Of a stretch of DNA of 64,000 bases, positions 1 to 11,163 are shown in pieces (within the stretch, counting starts at the first letter, position 1; every line of letters begins with the position of its first letter). Made by a program: the position numbers and the translations under genes. The DNA lies in NCBI RefSeq assembly GCF_030272615.1, contig NC_081411.1, positions 154,714,971 to 154,778,970 of the forward strand, given 5' to 3'. The stretch is from Cryptomeria japonica. Lineage: Eukaryota; Streptophyta; Pinopsida; Cupressales; Cupressaceae. The notes beneath the pieces were generated by a model. That model worked only from the letters and a program-made list of their open reading frames with translations, made no database searches and had not been told where the DNA came from.

Positions 1-528
1 GTATGCATTTCATTATCTAGAATAGTCTCAAATAATTTTAACCAATAAAATTGTGACAATCATTTACCATTTTTTAGTAGAGATGAAATGTAAAATTATT
101 ATTGGCCATATGCTCATTATAAACTATAATACTTTAATAAAATGAAATAATATAATAAATTTTTACATCTAAACAATCTAATATATGAGATCACTAAATG
201 TAATCACAAACATTGATTCTTGAAAACCTCATACAATTGAATTAAAAAACAATGACATTAGCCCATAAACTATAAAATTCTGATAATATACTTTAAAATG
301 AAAACTCTCAAAACATCAAACTGTAGGGTAAAGGACCCAAAAAGGACCCAATAGTTGAGCACCCTAACTTTGTGCTTCTCCAAATCTTACATAGAAATTT
401 CAAATCTCTCCCAATTTTTTACAACTTACTTGGCAAGTCCCCTACTTGTAACTAAGTTTTCAAGACCACATCATCAAATATGATGCCCTATGGGCATGTT
501 TTGTGCCCAGGTGTTTGAAACAGCCGCC
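1..528. other. AT-rich flank left of the MULE
   Basis: AT-rich sequence with no open frame of note and no recognisable gene. It is the host-side flank of the MULE that begins at 538. I see nothing else in it. Confidence 0.5.
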
Positions 529-537
529 CACCTCCCC
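529..537. repeat. 9-bp target-site duplication, left copy
   Basis: The 9-mer CACCTCCCC lies directly outside the left terminal repeat. An identical 9-mer in the same orientation lies directly outside the right terminal repeat (10612-10620). A 9-bp duplication is the usual signature of Mutator-type (MULE) insertion. The exact match suggests a fairly recent insertion. Confidence 0.9.
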
Positions 538-704
538 GGCACTGGCTATCCAGGGGAAAATTTGCACCGCCTGGATAGCCGTGCTCCCTCGGTCCTCCCC
601 CCGCCGCGTTGGTCTCTGCCCGCACGGTGCCCGTGAAACCCGCGAAAACGAAAACACCTCGCCTCGAACCGCCTCCGGATTCCGGATTCCGGTTTCCTGC
701 ACAT
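538..704 (+). repeat. Left terminal inverted repeat of the MULE
   Basis: A GC-rich arm of 167 bp in AT-rich surroundings. Its outer part has an 11-bp perfect hairpin: GGCTATCCAGG at 544-554 and its complement at 570-580. Its inner part carries the internally repetitive CCGGATTCCGGATTCCGG. It matches 10451-10611 in reverse complement over its full length except for a duplicated GAAAAC near 645-656. Transposase binding sites and the promoter of the element would be expected in such an arm. Confidence 0.92.
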
Positions 705-1757
705 CGTTCCCTTTGACGCCGCGTTTTGACGCCACCGAACTGGAAGTGATAAAGATCATCATAAATGCTCCAACTACGCACTCCTTTCCGCGCCCAATTT
801 CGCTTCCATTGAAACTAAATGCATCCAACAACTGCATAACTCCCGCCCGCTTGCAATATAACACTCGCCGAAATGATTTTTCTCATCTTCTTTCTCTACG
901 TTTTGCCTTCACTGTGTATGTTTTTTCAATATACCGTGACGCATAATCTTCTTCCCTCTCATGCAGCCGCTGTGCGTGTACAGGTTAGCCACGTTTTTCC
1001 CAAAAAAATTCTTGTCATGCCAAACGTTTTTCCGCTGTATTGTGAATCATGATGATGGACATTAGATTCAAAGTTATTGTTTCAACTCTTTAATCTCAAA
1101 TAACTTCAAATTTTATAATTTTGTTTAAAATCTTTAAAACTTTTTGAAAGTTTTGAAATAAATTTCAAACCTGTTTTTATAGTCTTCCTTTTAAAGGTTT
1201 TATGTAGTAGGTTTTAGTAAGATGCTAGCAACTCCAAAACAATTGGGGTTTTCTGTTTTTCTTTGTTTGGTGTGTTTACTTTAGTGAATAAAAGAATGTT
1301 CTAATTTTCAGAATTCGATGATACTTATATTATCTGAGAAAGTTTTCTTGGTTCCTAAGTATTATATATTATGGCTTATTTCTGCACTTGCTTAATTAAC
1401 CTAAATTATCTATAAAGGAATCTCTTATTTCATTTTAGATAGAAGATCAACAATTTTGCTTGGAATTTGATCACTTGTGTCATGAGTTGTAGTTATAAGG
1501 GTACTATTTCATACTATCCTCCAACAATTTTTTTTTATGGCCAAGCTTTACCAACACATTCTAAATGTTGACCTCTAAAGTTGCTCATGTGGGGCCTAGT
1601 TAACTTGTCTCACTTATTATTTGTCATTTTTGCTCTTCATTCATAGTGAAATTGTTCCTACATAGTTTCATTCGTTCATTACCTAGAACAAAATAGGCTT
1701 CCAACTTGATCATTTTTTATTTAGTGCACGCCAATTCTATGAAAAAATGTAGAAATA
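705..1757. other. MULE interior, left non-coding part
   Basis: The first 200-300 bases inside the left arm are still relatively GC-rich, for example around 720-735. The sequence then becomes AT-rich with no supported gene. Open frames over 460-946 are by-products of the GC-rich arm and recur at the other arm, so I do not call them genes. Confidence 0.5.
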
Positions 1758-2200
1758 TATAAAAATTGTGGAACCATGAACAAGGAACATAAACTATTTG
1801 ATAAAATACCTTGAAAAAATATGGTCTCATGGAGTGGCATGATTACATGATATGCAACATCATGTGAACTATTTAATAGAACGTGTCAAAGAAAAGTGTA
1901 CTCATCAAATGCACTAATTGTAGATCATTCACAAAATTTAATTTTTAATATTCCCTAGGAACTTCCAAGAAAATGCAATTAGCAAGTGTAAAGACAAATT
2001 TGCAACCTCTTATAACATCTTCTTAGCTTGTATGAAAATTGGAGCTTTTGAACATGGTATAGACATCCATCAAAGCATAAAAGATGGATCGATTTGTCAA
2101 ATGTTGTGGTCACAAATACTCTAATAGACATCTATGCAAAATGTGGAATCATATAAATAAGGGGCATGAATTGTTTGAGACCACATTTCTTACTCATTTA
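1758..2200 (+). pseudogene. Decayed PPR-protein fragment captured inside the MULE
   Basis: Conceptual translation with frame changes gives pieces typical of plant PCMP-type pentatricopeptide repeat proteins. An opening YKNCGTMNKEHKLFDKIP is followed by NMVSWSGMIT (about 1758-1850). GAFEHGIDIHQSIK follows at about 2040-2085. TNTLIDIYAKCGII lies at about 2115-2155. Stop codons and at least one frameshift interrupt these pieces, so no product is expected. Known: PPR proteins act in RNA processing in plastids and mitochondria. Inference: the fragment lies between the MULE ends, so it is probably host sequence captured by the element, as in Pack-MULEs, or an older insertion carried along. Confidence 0.6.
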
Positions 2201-3949
2201 TAAGGAATTCTACATCCTTATTCTTTTTTTTATTTCTTTAAATTTTTGTCACCTTCCATATTTTATTTTATTTTTATTCATACATTAGGTGAATGAAAAT
2301 GGGTTAGGGATTGTTAATGTGGTGTGTCCAATGCTAGAAGAAACACTAGAAAGGGAAATAAAGTGGAAGACTTTAAAGGTTTAGAGATTGGTTTTGCCAC
2401 AAACCTTATACCTTTTGTGTATGATCGTATTAGTAATCCTACAAGTATGGCTTCCATGAGAGGAATTGATATGGGAAGTGGGTTGAGGAAAATGAGTAGG
2501 AAAAATATTAAAAGCCAATAGGAAAATTGAATACCCAAATTAGAAATTAAGGATGGTGAATACTCAATGCTAAAGGAGAAAAAGCATGGAAAATTGTAAA
2601 TGGAGAATAATTGAGGTTCAAGGATTAGTCTTATAGTGTAAATGGTATTTGATTACATGGAGACCTAAAATCATAGGAGCATAGACAAAGTAGTGAGTGG
2701 AAGCATATTAAATCCATGATAAAGTACATAGTAATGAGAAGTCTAAAAGACTAAAATAGTCAAAATGTCTCAAACAAAAATGTAAATATTGGGTTTGAAA
2801 AGAATGGAGGGAAATAATATTGGCAAGAGAAAACCTATAAGCCCAATAAAGGATACAAATAGACACAATCAACCTAACACTTAGAAATTTCTATAGGCTA
2901 AGATATTTAGGCATGTAACAAGTATAATCAAAGACAAATCACTATAACAAAAATATTTTTTGATAAAGGGGTCTATTGAATGATTTATTAGATCAGTTAT
3001 AGATAGTGGCCAAAACATAGTTCTACTAGAAAAGAAAGAACTCAACTTAGATAAAATTGCACTTACTAATATTTGTGCCAACATCACCATGAAAGAGATA
3101 AGACAAAGACATCAATACAACTATAGGGACAAAAACATATTTTTTTCATCAAATGTCAATGAGGGGTTCTCTAGGCAAAAAATTCAAACTAAAAGAAATT
3201 CGAAGCACACGAGTCCTTTTAGTAAGAATGATATGCAAGGTAAATGTTCAAAAAGAAAAACATCAGCAAAATGTTCCTTGATTTTATCTAAAATTATAGA
3301 TGGTGTTGCAAGGCATAAAGAAGTGGAAACTTTATTAGAGAATATTCATAAACATTCTAGGATAAAGAAACCAACATATGAACCATTATATTGAGGTTTA
3401 TAATAATTAAAGCATTTTAAAATAACTTCAACAAGAAATTAATCTTCATTAATGAACAAGGCCTCAAACTAATCCATGGAAAAAATTGTATGCGACTGAA
3501 TTCCCTCTTCATTAAATCAACTAAACTAATAAATAGAAATAGGAATTGCAAAAGTCTTGAAAATAAGTTTTTATTGCAATGTGATAATTAACACATACTC
3601 AGAGGTTCTTAACAAATGTAACAGTTTTTCTAAAGGGCATACAACTTATCTCTATGATGGCAGAGAAATAACATTTTTCCCTCTTTTTTAACATCACCGA
3701 GTGTCTTCCATCTCAAAAAAAACTTGTTGTCTTCATCTCACAAGCCAATTTCTCCAACATTACATAGATTTATTGTAATTGTGAATGTCATCTATCTCCC
3801 ACACAAGAAACACATACCATTTAAAAGCCTTCAATCTAACTACATCTTGGGAGTTTTCAAATTCATTATCTTTCATCAATCTCCTTACCATTTGCTGCCC
3901 ACTTATGCATAGATTTTTGAGAGAAGATTGATCACATCTTTTTTAAGAT
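2201..3949. other. MULE interior without recognised gene
   Basis: AT-rich sequence. Short open frames at 2324-2521 and 3089-3394 (about 65 and 101 codons, lysine-rich and serine-rich) have no recognisable domain and no neighbouring conserved exon. I cannot support them as genes. Confidence 0.4.
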
Positions 3950-4070
3950 TCATTATTATAGAATAAAAAGGTCATGTTTTTGTTTTCTTAGATTCAAATT
4001 ATCTTGTTAAAGCTTAGGTGTCAATGTAGTTGTTACTAGATATTTGAACAAGCTAGAGGGCCACTAACCA
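3950..4070 (+). repeat. 121-bp direct repeat, copy 1
   Basis: This 121-bp segment is identical, base for base, to 4489-4609. It starts TCATTATTATAGAAT and ends GGCCACTAACCA. The copies lie 539 bp apart, just upstream of the transposase start codon. Confidence 0.9.
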
Positions 4071-4488
4071 AGTATTAAGAGCTCAAAGCCATCATTTTAT
4101 CTTTTGGATAGTGATGAGCATCATCGAAGTAAACTCAATATTTGCACACCCAAAAAATGTTTCACTCTTCCTAAATGTCATACTTATATTCACACTTCCA
4201 TAAAACTTGTTCAAAGGACACGTAGTGGACCAAGATTTTTCCTCATATTGCACATCAAAATTCAGGTAAATTTGTCTAGAGTGTGTTTCTTGTTGTATAA
4301 TATTTGTCAACAATTGTTAAACTAGATTAAATTTTGCATACTAACTTCTCTTTTAAATGTTCAAAATTTTGTACTGGATATAATAGTTTAGTTTTTTTAA
4401 AATTTTGATGTCTTATTTTGTATGTTTTCTTATTATATTTTGTCTCCTTTATAGTGTAAGTACTCAAAAAAATTAAAATATAAGAGAA

Positions 4489-4609
4489 TCATTATTATAG
4501 AATAAAAAGGTCATGTTTTTGTTTTCTTAGATTCAAATTATCTTGTTAAAGCTTAGGTGTCAATGTAGTTGTTACTAGATATTTGAACAAGCTAGAGGGC
4601 CACTAACCA
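4489..4609 (+). repeat. 121-bp direct repeat, copy 2, just before the transposase ATG
   Basis: Identical to 3950-4070. It ends 17 bases before the predicted start codon at 4627, so the second copy would form the transposase leader or proximal promoter. The absence of any difference points to a very recent duplication or to gene conversion. Confidence 0.9.
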
Positions 4610-4626
4610 TATTAATATTATCCAGA

Positions 4627-7600
4627 ATGGGTAGAAAGAATAAATGGGAATCACTTATCAAGCTAGATGTGCAAGACATCTCCAACGAGGGAAATAATTT
4701 CTCAAGTGAAGACCTTGAATGGACACCAATTGGAGATGATAATAACCGACATATAGACTTATGTGCTGCTATCCCTTTTGAGAGACTCTCTCACTTTGTC
4801 CAAGGAGAAGGTTTATTGGATGACACTGAGACACAATTTGTAATTAAAAAGCATAAAGTGTACAATTTGATAGAACCTAATGACCACGCCACCAAGATGT
4901 ATTTAAGGTTTGTTTAGATTTAATAAATTAATTAAGCACATCACCTTTTATATTTGTCATTAATTATATCAATTAATATATATTTTGTACATGTATAAAC
5001 AGTTATCATTGTGCTTATGGGCCTGAGGATAGAAGAAATAAACCTGAAAACAATCTTCAAAAAATGCAAAGGATACGAAGGTTTACTCAAAAAAGGGGTT
5101 GTCAAGCCCACTTTTATGTTAAGGTTATGTATGGTAGACCAAATGTTGCAATCATCACATATAATGAGTTTAGCCATCAAGATGCTAATGGTGAATTTTG
5201 TCATGGAAAGGATGACCCTTCTGGTGATCCAAGAAGTAGTGTTGCACCAAGATTATCAAATGAATGCAAATCATATATTGAATCCTTATTGTTGATGGGT
5301 GTGTCAATTGACACAATATGTGAACAACACTATTTGGATCGTGGTTTGACAAAGTTGATGAATAAGAGGGACACATGCTTGTTGAGGAAGGATGTATTGA
5401 ATGCATGGAAAAGAGTACGCTCTCTTCGATCACAAAAAAATGAAGATGATGCAAAAAGTGTATGTTTGTGGCATGAAGAGGAGAAAGATAACTTCTTCTA
5501 CTATAAAACACCAAACAATGAGGAAAATGTTCCATTTATCATAGGCATTCAAACACCATGGATGCGGGAGATGATGGTGAAACATTCACATAACTCAATT
5601 ATTGCAATGGATTCCACATTTTCAACAAACAAATATGGGGTAAGTAGAACCATATTAATTGTATTTGTGGATCTTAATTTAGTTAGTGGTCTATTTTATC
5701 TAAAAAATTACTTATCAATGGTTTATTCATGTGTAGTATCAATTATATTCCTTGCTCGTATTTGATGAACAAGAGGCTGGTGTGCCTGTTGCATGGGCCA
5801 TATCTTCAAGAAATAAAGTTGAAGATATAAATGAATGGTTGATGGAGGTTTACAAGAGAGGGAAACAAGATAAAGAAGATTGGCATGTCAATGCATTCAT
5901 GACAGATGATGCTAGTGCAGAGATTGAAGCAATCAGGTTTTATTAGTCTTATTTTATGTTTATGAGATTGTAATTTCTTAATATTTAGTTTATCAAAATT
6001 TATATTCCCTAATTTTCAACATTAACTAGTTTCAATTTAACAATTAATTTTGTTAAAATCCCACTTATAAGCTTTGATGATGTAACTTGTAGGTTATCCT
6101 TTGATTGTCAAGTATTGTTATGCATTTGGCATGTACGTAGGGCATGGTTGAAGAATGTGTATAGGTAAGTCAATCTTTAATTAAAACATATGGTAAATTA
6201 CACGCGTCAACTTCATAATTTGATCTTCTATTATGTAATCCAGGTATGCTAGTAATAAGGATGTTGCAGCACATATATTTCATAGATTGGGTGAGATAAT
6301 GTATGAAATAAGTGATGATCAAGGTATCACTACTCAATCGATCAAAAATTTTATGGAGGAATTCAAAGAAGAGAAGAAATTTATTGATTACTTTCAAAAT
6401 ACTTGGTGTCATGATGAGAGTCGTATTGGTAAGATAATCAAGTTATCAATTATTGTTTGTATACATTTTCATAATTTAAGTTGTTTTTTGTATATGCTAA
6501 GACTTCATTATGTTTGTTTGTATAGCAATGTGGGCAAAACATTTTCGAAACTTCTCTCATGCAAATCAAGAAACCAATGCTTCTATAGAGTCATACCACT
6601 CCCACATTAAGAGTCACTATTTAAGTGATCGTTCAAAGAAATGCACAAGGAGAATGGATTGGCTTATTCATACACTTCTTCATAGAGTAGAACCATTCTA
6701 CAAAAATAAAAGATATTTGCAGTTATCTGGATTCCTCACAAACTTCAAAAAGGAAAGATATTACATAACTGCTCTAGAGAGATCAAAACATATAGCAGAT
6801 GCAGATTGTTTTCTATATGATCTCCTCCCTAACACATATAGGATAAGAAGCCAAACAATTCAAACAAAATGGTATTTTGTTAGGAAATTTGAACCAAATT
6901 TGCATGTGTGTGATTGTGATTGGGCAAAAAGAGGAAACACATGCAAACATGTGTTGAAGGTCTTAGATATTCTAAAGAGAAACAAACCAAATGAGCAAGA
7001 CCAGGTTGTTGGTAAGTGTCATTTCATATTTAAGTTTAATATTTATATTTTTAATTATTATAATTTTTTTTCAATACTAACTAAATTAATCTTATTGAAT
7101 TGTAGATGATGTTACTCCACTGATTGATGATATTGATGAAGTTAGAGGGAATTCTAGTCATGAAATTGACATCATTGGTAATGTTGATATGATGTTTATA
7201 ATTAAGTATAAAATGATTTTTTGATTCATATCATTGATTAATTCTTATTTCAATTGTAGATGGTTGCATACCCTCAGAAGATCAAGATGTGCATGGGGTT
7301 GTCGTTGGTGAAGCTCAAAGAACTGGTAATTCTTAAAAGCATCATTTTATAATGAAATATGCATTGTTTTTAAATATTTTTTGACTTAATCACTATTATT
7401 TCTATTACAGATGGTTGGATATCATCTAATACTTCTAATGATGGATTTCAAAGTTCCATTGATTATTTAAATTCATTGCTCCAAAATTTACCAACCAGTG
7501 AAGATGAAAAAAACATTTTTAGTCAGTGTGTTGAGAGGTTTAGAAAAGATATCAATGCATCTCTTGCTTCATCTTCCAAATTTAGATCAATCCCTGGCTC

Positions 7601-8909
7601 AGAGAACATGTCTATTAGACGAATATCACCATGGTTTAGTCCAACCAAAATGCACAAACGTCATTCTATTCATCAAAGACGTAATGCCATATCTGAAAAC
7701 TTAAATGAAAGAGTTGAGGAGCATGAAACTTTTCTATTCCCCTCTACAAGATGTAGAAAGCAAAAGAAAAAAAAGGTCACCAATCGCTCAGGCATAGCAA
7801 TACAAGAAGAAAGAGATATTATCATGCAGCAAGGTGAGTACATTTATTCATAGGTATTTGAGTAATTCACATATCAATACTTCTTATTTTTATTTCATAT
7901 GTTAAACATATGTTTATTATAGGTTTGAATGATCAAGAAAGTACTCGACGACGTCGATTGCCTTTCTCCATTGATCTAAACCAAATGCTAACAGATGAAA
8001 TACAAGCTGTAGATAGTAAGTTAGTCAATATTAAACATTTTTATTAATTTTTATTGAAAAATACTCAATTCCTATCTCTAACCATTTTTTTGTACTTAAT
8101 TAAACAAAAAGATACAATTTCTAGAGATCAACCATCAATGCTTAGTATTATTTCAGCTCAAACATTTCAACAAACTGTTGCAGGTAATTATCAATTTTAA
8201 TATTGTTTAGATTAATTACGTAATGTGATTTTATACTTGAGCATTTTATCTAAGTTGATGTGTTACATGTGTACTTCAATGCAATTTCAGGTGATAAAGA
8301 AAAAGATCAACAACATATGCTGCCCTTTTCTATTGATCTTAACCAGACATCAATGACAATGGATGCAATACAAACTAGATATGGTCACAAAATTATTAAA
8401 TAAAAACAATCAATTTTGTGTCTTTAGTTTGTAATTAATTTTATCTAAGCTGATGTGTTGAATGTGCTTGTTATTGCAGCATTAGAAGATCATCAAAAAA
8501 ATCAAGAATATATGGTACCGATTTCTGTTGATCCTGAGAAGACAACAACAACAATAGTTGATGCCATGCAAGCTAGAGATGGTAATGAAATTGTGAAGTG
8601 AACTTCATTAATTTTCAGTCTTTAATATATAAATTAATTTTATACGTGATATATTAATGTGAATGTTATTGCAACTTTAGATGGCCAACAAAACTCTCAA
8701 AAAAACATGCAACCATTTTCTATTGATCTTAATCAAATGATGACAATAATGGACACAATGCAAAGCGGAAACGGTAAGTAAATTATGAAATGAACTTCAA
8801 TCAAATTTGAGTCTTCAATTTGAAAATTAATCTTATAATGTCCTCATATGTATTTTCAGGTGTTGATGATATTCATATGGAGGATCATGATCAACACTTT
8901 TTTGGTTAA
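4627..8909 (+). CDS. MULE transposase (MURA/FAR1-like) with SWIM zinc finger, 15 exons
   Basis: Predicted exons, all with GT-AG borders: 4627-4907, 5003-5639, 5737-5936, 6093-6164, 6244-6428, 6526-7011, 7106-7177, 7260-7325, 7411-7833, 7923-8015, 8112-8183, 8291-8383, 8480-8581, 8681-8773 and 8860-8909. They join to 974 codons with no stop. Role: cut-and-paste transposase acting in the nucleus on the ends at 538 and 10611. Residues about 105-160 form a Cys/His-rich N-terminal domain (KRGCQAHF, FCHG) like the WRKY-GCM1 or FAR1 type. The catalytic triad is probably D297 (AMDSTFSTNKYG), D363 (MTDDASAEIEAI) and E480 (NASIESYH), with CIWHVRRAW between. The SWIM finger is C587-x-C589, C598-x-H600. 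A conserved C-terminal domain in exon 9 also occurs in the relic at 35940-38820. Exons 10-14 carry a repeated SIDLNQ-type motif. Exon borders are my prediction. The catalytic core is secure, the small last exons less so. Confidence 0.88.
7923..8773 (+). repeat. Tandemly duplicated coding exons with SIDLNQ motif
   Basis: Four predicted exons (7923-8015, 8291-8383, 8480-8581, 8681-8773; 93, 93, 102 and 93 bp) encode versions of the same peptide: LPFSIDLNQ, LPFSIDLNQ, VPISVDPEK and QPFSIDLNQ. Each is followed by a stretch ending near (M/I)Q. All are phase 1 on both sides, so each can be added or dropped without changing frame. The introns between them also resemble one another. A fifth phase-1 exon (8112-8183) lies within the block without the motif. 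DLN within a hydrophobic setting resembles plant EAR-type repression motifs (DLNxxP), but the final proline is absent, so a link to co-repressor binding is only a guess. Confidence 0.75.
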
Positions 8910-10450
8910 TCACTATAGTGTATTATTCTCCAATGTATTAATCGTTAAGTACTTTAACTTTATTTTAAAATTAGAGCTTGGAGGGAGTGGATTCTGGAAT
9001 TAAGATAAAGACATTATTTGTATATTGTACTTTTGAGTTAGACTACTATTGTATATGTGAAAAATTGGCTCATCCTTTTGTAAGCTTTTGTGAAATTTAT
9101 GTGTAGTGACTTACTCACTTCCACAATGGTCACATTTATTATTATATATATAATACAAAGTTGCAATGATATATCTCCTATGCTTATATTTGACAACAAA
9201 TTTGGTAGTGTGAGTTCTCTCATATTGTGACTATAACTAATATGAATGATATGTGCATTTCCAATGGATTTGATTTCCAATCATGGTGGTAGCTCTATGA
9301 TGCTTTATATTTTCATTTCTATATTATATCTATTCATCATCTTGGTGTATTTATGTTGTCTCCCACTTCCCATTCAACATTGTCTCATCATTCAATCTAT
9401 TGTATTCTGTAAGGGGTGGTATTTATATTTGAAGATTATCTAGGTATGAATTTTATTTATCTATGTTTGAAAAATGGACAATAAAGATATTTTAAAAATT
9501 AGGCATATAAATTATGAATAAAAAATTTATATATATAAATTAAAAAATAACCAATTTGTTAAAACTTCTTCTTATTCTTATTCTCTAATGAAAAATATTT
9601 GGCTCTTCCATATTTCAGCTATATTAATTATGTTGCTTACTAAATCTCATAAGGTCTTGAAAAGATTTCAAATTAGAGGACAAATTTAACATGTAGAAGG
9701 TGTAGATTCGTTTCACAAAGGTTAGAATTTCATTGTTTCCTACCACACTTATTTGAGCCTTCCTAGGGAATTTATTGATCCATTTGAAAGTTGATCATAA
9801 ATGAAGTTTTCAAGGGTATAGGGGAATTTGACATTCAAACAATATCTATCTTTACATACGCATTTGACCTTTATAGGGGAAATTGCTTTCATGTTTTGTA
9901 GGTTTCATATATTTTTGACACCTCATTGTGATGCACATTAATGTCTCTCTAACATATCTATGTTATGGGATTTTTTTTTACTTGCAATTTATGCCAATAT
10001 TTGTCTAAGGCCATGTAGAAACACGTGGGAATAAATTTTTTAAAAAATGAATGTGCGAGAGTGCATTTTACCAAAAATGATGGTGTTGCTTCTCTTCTAC
10101 AACATTATCCGCCGTTCGATGAAAAACCGAGGTCATCTCTTTCAAATAAGATGCCTTCGACATAATTATTAAAAGAGTTAAATTATAAATATCATTATTA
10201 ATATATAATATCATTAAAAATATTATATTACAAGTAAAAAAATATTTTCTATAATTCTTAATTATTATTATTTTAATTATATTTATATAATATGGACTAT
10301 AAATCTCACTTCAATAAAATAGTATTAATAATTATGATATATTAGGATTGTTATATTAAAAATATAATTTTTTTAAACATAATTCTAAAAGGATCATATA
10401 TTAAAATGATCAAAAAAAAATTATCCACAAAACGGAACGGCAGGGGGTAA
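8910..10450. other. MULE interior, right non-coding part
   Basis: AT-rich sequence after the transposase stop. It holds runs of A/T near 9480-9600 and 10150-10400 and no supported gene. No mudrB-like reading frame is visible on either strand. The transposase transcript should end in this stretch, but I cannot point to one polyadenylation signal with confidence. Confidence 0.5.
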
Positions 10451-10611
10451 ATGTGCAGGAAACCGGAATCCGGAATCCGGAGGCGGTTCGAGGCGAGGTG
10501 TTTTCGCGGGTTTCACGGGCACCGTGCGGGCAGAGACCAACGCGGCGGGGGGAGGACCGAGGGAGCACGGCTATCCAGGCGGTGCAAATTTTCCCCTGGA
10601 TAGCCAGTGCC
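10451..10611 (-). repeat. Right terminal inverted repeat of the MULE
   Basis: Reverse complement of 538-704, lacking one GAAAAC unit. It ends GCCAGTGCC and carries the same 11-bp hairpin (10569-10579 with 10595-10605). Confidence 0.92.
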
Positions 10612-10620
10612 CACCTCCCC
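10612..10620. repeat. 9-bp target-site duplication, right copy
   Basis: CACCTCCCC, identical and in the same orientation as 529-537, directly outside the right terminal repeat. Confidence 0.9.
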
Positions 10621-11163
10621 TCCCCACCCAAAAAAAAGTCACTAATACTTGTGCAAACGTGAGACTGATATTTGTTCACTAATGTGGAATCACATTATTC
10701 GTTGTTTTTTAATGAACTATTGTAAAAAATATTAGACATTAAATCAAACTCAACGAACGCAACTACCGATCTTTTCCACTATTATTTTGCTTAAAGGTTA
10801 GTTCATAACTTATTTCATGGTCATCTAATTACATGGGGTTGTGTGCCATCAATAATCATAAAGACACTGTTGCATATAGACATTGAACGATGAGATCAAA
10901 CCATTAAATGCAATGAATGTTTGAACATGCAGTATACATCAGCGTTCTTCTTATATTAGTCATTTCAGCCTTCAATAAGTACGGGAATAGTAATATTCGG
11001 ATAGATGCAGGCTGTCCCAGATCACGTACTTTTATATTGTTTTCACATTATTTAGATTAAAATATAACTTTCCCGCCTGTTATACCTATACTTTTATTCC
11101 ATACGGTACCTAAATATCTTCGTTGAGGAAAACCCAAAAAATTAATCTGAAGGCCTGTCATTG

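Larger units (their letters stand above)
538..10611 (+). mobile_element. Complete MULE-type DNA transposon, about 10.1 kb
   Basis: Seen: both ends carry the same sequence in inverted orientation, starting GGCACTGGCTATCC. The match runs about 165 bp (538-704 and 10451-10611) and is broken only by an extra 6-bp GAAAAC copy in the left arm. A perfect 9-bp direct repeat flanks the element. Inside is a multi-exon gene with a MULE catalytic domain and SWIM zinc finger (4627-8909), transcribed left to right. A decayed PPR-type fragment sits at 1758-2200. Known: Mutator-like elements have long terminal repeats, 9-bp target duplications and MURA-type transposases. Inference: this is a young and possibly autonomous element, because the ends match almost perfectly and the transposase reading frame is intact across all predicted exons. 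I see no second gene comparable to mudrB. Confidence 0.9.

Noticed and set aside
460-946. Open frames over the left MULE arm on both strands, also seen at 10410-10679
   Set aside because: They are readings of the GC-rich terminal repeat, occur in several frames at once and recur at the other arm in inverted orientation. No codon or domain support.
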